A stretch of DNA of 64,000 nucleotides from positions 55,292-119,291 of the forward strand of contig CAXIPT010000019.1 of assembly GCA_964030475.1 (NCBI GenBank), given 5' to 3'. This DNA is from Tethya wilhelma. Lineage: Eukaryota > Porifera > Demospongiae > Tethyida > Tethyidae. Below the pieces are notes generated by a model. That model worked only from the letters and a program-made list of their open reading frames with translations. It had not been told where the DNA came from and did not search any database. Position numbers and translations under genes: made by a program. Positions within the stretch are counted from its first letter, which is position 1. Each line of letters opens with the position of its first letter. This document shows positions 61,080-64,000 of the stretch, piece by piece.

Positions 61080-61480
61080 GGCTGTTCTAGCGACTTTTTT
61101 GCTAGCAAAGCAATTAGCCCTGAACTTCACACTTCATATACTAATAGGTAAGGGACCACTCTACTAAAATATCAAGTCAGAGTTAGAACTGTTTGTAAGG
61201 CGTGGCGCTACTCGTCGCTGAGCGACTAATGGTCATGATCTTCGCGATCTCGATTGTAGGGTTTAGAGCGATGTTTTTCCACAACCCTTCAGAGGATAAC
61301 CTTGAAACTTGCTACGTAGGTGCAGGGATAGTTAGGCTATATAGCCATAGCATTGCTTTTGTAAGCCTAGTTTGCTAGCTGGAAAAAAAGCTTTAGACGC
61401 GCGGCTATGTCCTTGCGTATTAGACCCTCCCGTACATTAGGCTTTTTTTTACCAGCAAAAGCTTCACTAAGCAACAAGAC
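61080..61480. repeat. Diverged relative of the TTAA MITE interior, plus repeat shared with 4979
   Basis: The order of blocks (ATACTAATAGGTAAGGGACC, CTACTAAAATATCAAGT, GGAAAAAAAGC) parallels the interior of the TTAA MITEs at 58540-58800 and 63180-63240. The stretch 61423-61475 is the reverse of 4979-5030. Confidence 0.45.
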
Positions 61481-62068
61481 TTGGAGTATAGTTAGCTTGA
61501 TTGTTGCTTAGTTGCATCATTGATAATAGAGTGGGAGTAGGGATTAGAAATGCGTGTATCATTCAATTGTTACGTCAGACTGAATCCGTGACACGGTGAC
61601 GTCACGTTGTTACAAGAACCATAGGGAAAAGATCGCTAGCAACGCTTCAAGCAAATAGGCCATAGCCATTGCGAAACTTGCGAACGCTAACTACGCAAGC
61701 TAGACCAGTAGCAGCGAGCAGTGTCAAGTTGATTAGGAAGCGATGTAAGTTTTCAATAAAATTAAACCTTAAGTATTTACCATAAAATATGAAGTAAATT
61801 GTGAATTTAACTAGTGAATTTAATGTGTGTAGTTTTTTCTTCATAATACAACCAAAGTAGTAGCAATAAACTACTTCCCTGCATTTGTAACAATACAACC
61901 AATGCAAATGGACCGTTAAATTTTGCAGTACATTACTGAATGCCTATTAATAGTTGGACAGTGGGGAAAAAATTTTGTGTAGTTTTTGTACTCAAAGAAT
62001 ACTTCTAAACTTTGTGAGTAGCTTGAGTTTAACTATATTAAGCTGTATATTGTGCAATAATACACAGA
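61481..62068. other. No gene recognised; upstream region of P3
   Basis: It contains GGTGACGTCACGTTG, a CRE-like palindrome at about 61597-61611. No ORF with family features. Confidence 0.4.
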
Positions 62069-62219
62069 ATGGGAGGGAGAAAACTCATGCTTGGACGTCG
62101 AGCTAAGAATTATGAGCGAAAATGACAAGCCCTGAAAAGGAGAAAACTAGGACGACCATCTAAGCGTAACAAAAGTACACTATCTCCAAAATTCCCTACA
62201 GAACAACAAGAATCATTTG

Positions 62220-62575
62220 TTCTGTCCGGTAGTCAGACTTCTCCTCCTTCACAACCACAAGAACCGTCACTGTTTTCCAGTAGTCAGACTTCGCCTCCTT
62301 CGCAACCGTCACTGTTGTCCAGTAGTCAGACTTCTCCTCATCCTCCTTCACAACTACAAGAACCGTCACTGTTGTCTAGTAGTCAGACTTCTCCTCCTTC
62401 ACAACCACAAGAACCGTCACTCTTGTCCAGTAGTCAGACTTTTCCTCCGTCACTGTTGTCCAGTAGTCAGACTTCTCCTCCTCCTCCTCCTCCTTTACAA
62501 CCACAAGAACCGTCACTGTTGTCCAGTAGTCAGACTTTTCCTCCTTCACAACCACAAGAACCGTCACTGAGTCAA
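62220..62575 (+). repeat. Coding minisatellite in P3 (SSSQTSPPSQPQEPSLL units)
   Basis: About six or seven units of roughly 40-60 bp (CAGTAGTCAGACTTCTCCTC ... CCACAAGAACCGTCACTGTT) vary in length but all keep the frame. Confidence 0.85.
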
Positions 62576-62732
62576 CCAGCTACTGTTGAATTTGTAAAAG
62601 AATCACTGAAATCTCAACCTTACTCAAAGTGGATTCTGACGACCGACACACCAGAAGGAAGTGGTCCAGTATGTATTTGTAAACTTTCTACCTCAACTTC
62701 TAGAGCTCATCCAGTGGTGACACATAGCTTAA

Positions 62733-63354
62733 CCCTTTAGGGCCCGGATAATTTATGCATACTTAATTAGACTTCATGAATATTAAATTAGCTTTGTCTT
62801 TTGCAAATTTTTGTTTTTGCTATAGTCATAGCTACTCTCTTTCTTCACTAGTTTTACTTAGCTATGGTTGGACTAAGCCATAACTGTATCAATACTGTTC
62901 TAAGTTAGTATTTGTTTACTTCAAACGCTTGTAAAAATGGAAGCAGTCAAAGTTCACCAAATTAGTAGCAAATTTTTGGCTTTTTTTCTAGCTAGCAGAA
63001 CAGGACTGCAGAAGCGATTATATGCAGGTATAGCCTAAGCCTCCCTGCACCTCAGTAGCTAGCGTGAAGCTTCTCCTGCAAAGCACTAGGAAAAAAACGT
63101 GAGTTTAAAACTGATGGCCTCGATCTTGACGCAAACGTGACAATTGACTTCTAACGTGTATATCGCCACACCCACTAATTAGATATGAGTCAAACTTGGT
63201 ATTTTACTAGTGCACTACCTTACCTAATTGCATAGTGAGTCTAAAGTCCACAGCTCAAACGCCATGGCTAGAATGAAAAATATGCGTTAGGTTGCAAAAA
63301 ATCGCTACCGTTGAATACGCGCATGCGGATTTATCCGCTATCGGCCCTAAAGGG
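62733..63354 (-). mobile_element. TTAA MITE with CCCTTTAGGGCC ends (copy 2)
   Basis: TTAA at 62729-62732 and 63355-63358 flank 622 bp that are the reverse of the 58426-59046 copy. It sits inside the P3 frame. Confidence 0.85.
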
Positions 63355-64000
63355 TTAAAGATAAATTCTGACTTATCTTGGACAGCTTTTGTGCACGGGA
63401 AGCCAGTCACTAACTCATGTGCTGTATTGTCGGACATTCCATATGTTATTAATCTAGATCAAATGAAGAAGCTTCTGTCCAAATTAGAGAGCTGTAATGT
63501 ATGCCCTGGACATCCTGATGAGCATTTTCTGGTAATGGTAGATGCTAAGAAGGGTAAACATACATCTCGAAATGGTCAAGATATGGTGGCATCGGTTGAT
63601 TCATATGCCCCAGTGAAACTTAATGGAAGTGTGCACGACCGTACTGTGAGACATACATAATGTCAAATCATCACAAATGGTGCCAAATGCCAGCAATGTG
63701 TGAAGTACAGAGACACACTCCGAAAGGCTTTTCATTGGTGGACAAAGAGATTACATGCTTCACCACGTACATCCACTACTAGCCATACAAATCTGAGGTA
63801 CTTGAACACACCAGATCGCCAGAAAAGATACAAGAATCTCAAAATTCGCTCTGACACAGCTGAACGAATGGTTCGAAAATTGTTGGAAGATGCAAGAGAG
63901 AGAAATGGAATTGAGCTGACTAGTGACTTGCACGATGATCTGCACACTATTATGAAAACATCAACAGTTGAAGTAAGAAAAGAATATCCTGAGGGCTCAT

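Larger units (their letters stand above)
62069..64000 (+). pseudogene. P-element-like transposase, 5' part (P3), runs off the right edge
   Basis: ATG at 62069 opens a basic N-terminus (MGGRKLMLGRRAKNYERK, then a TGA, then KRRKLGRPSKRNKST), equivalent to the basic start of P1 and P2. A Ser/Pro/Gln tandem repeat (62220-62575) and QPYSKWILTTD follow. A TTAA MITE interrupts the frame at 62733-63354. It resumes with SDLSWTAFVHGKPVTNSC and CPGHPDEHF (the CPGNPDERF module), a TAA at 63658-63660, and a coiled-coil region with SHTNLRYLNTPDRQKRYKNL that matches P2 near 20890. The catalytic core would lie beyond 64000. Confidence 0.65.

Overview
The window looks like about 64 kb of an AT-rich, intron-containing invertebrate genome. 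Short introns with GT/AG borders, many CA/TG tracts, dense hairpin-type DNA transposons, and kelch-kinase and P-element-like genes together suggest a marine sponge, possibly an Amphimedon-like demosponge. That is an inference from style and gene families. There is no bacterial operon structure, and I recognised no tRNA, rRNA or CRISPR array.

Layout. 0-3.4 kb: a possible first exon with a CRE/ETS/YY1-like promoter on the minus strand, a decayed minus-strand gene of unknown function split by a palindromic element, and the N-terminal part of a P-element-like transposase (P1). 5-8.5 kb: orphan exons and fragments (tyrosine phosphatase-like, PHD finger, a transporter-like membrane exon). 9.4-12.9 kb: the one clear host gene, a kelch-repeat/coiled-coil/protein-kinase fusion in eight visible exons, followed by the first exon of a tandem paralogue at 13.2 kb. 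14.7-22.4 kb: a 7.65-kb P-like transposon (P2) with perfect 34-bp inverted ends and two convergent decayed genes. An intact hAT transposon sits inside one of its introns. 22.4-31 kb: hairpin repeats, a 2.4-kb array of about 120-bp units, and a 1.3-kb TA-flanked element with exon-like pieces. 31.7-37.2 kb: a second, decayed hAT element, which itself split an older repeat. 37-49 kb: nested repeats, two copies of a transposase-like gene of unassigned superfamily, and a YqaJ-like fragment. 49.4-51.7 kb: a decayed Mutator-like transposase. 51.8-57 kb: a gap of Ns, more repeats and a THAP-containing TTAA element. 57-60.7 kb: an AT-rich array of about 210-bp units interrupted by two elements. 62-64 kb: a third P-like gene (P3), cut by a TTAA element and running off the right edge.

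The genes do not form a pathway. Apart from the kelch-kinase locus, the window is a layered transposon graveyard whose nesting gives a relative order of insertion. The best lead is the P2 element, with its two convergent genes and non-matching flanks. Next is a set of repeats (families A and C here) that share a terminal stem-loop with the core GTACTACCGTAC and a GCCATTCCTA-type motif. Several single-N joins and a 766-bp allelic duplication show that the assembly is unreliable at repeat boundaries.
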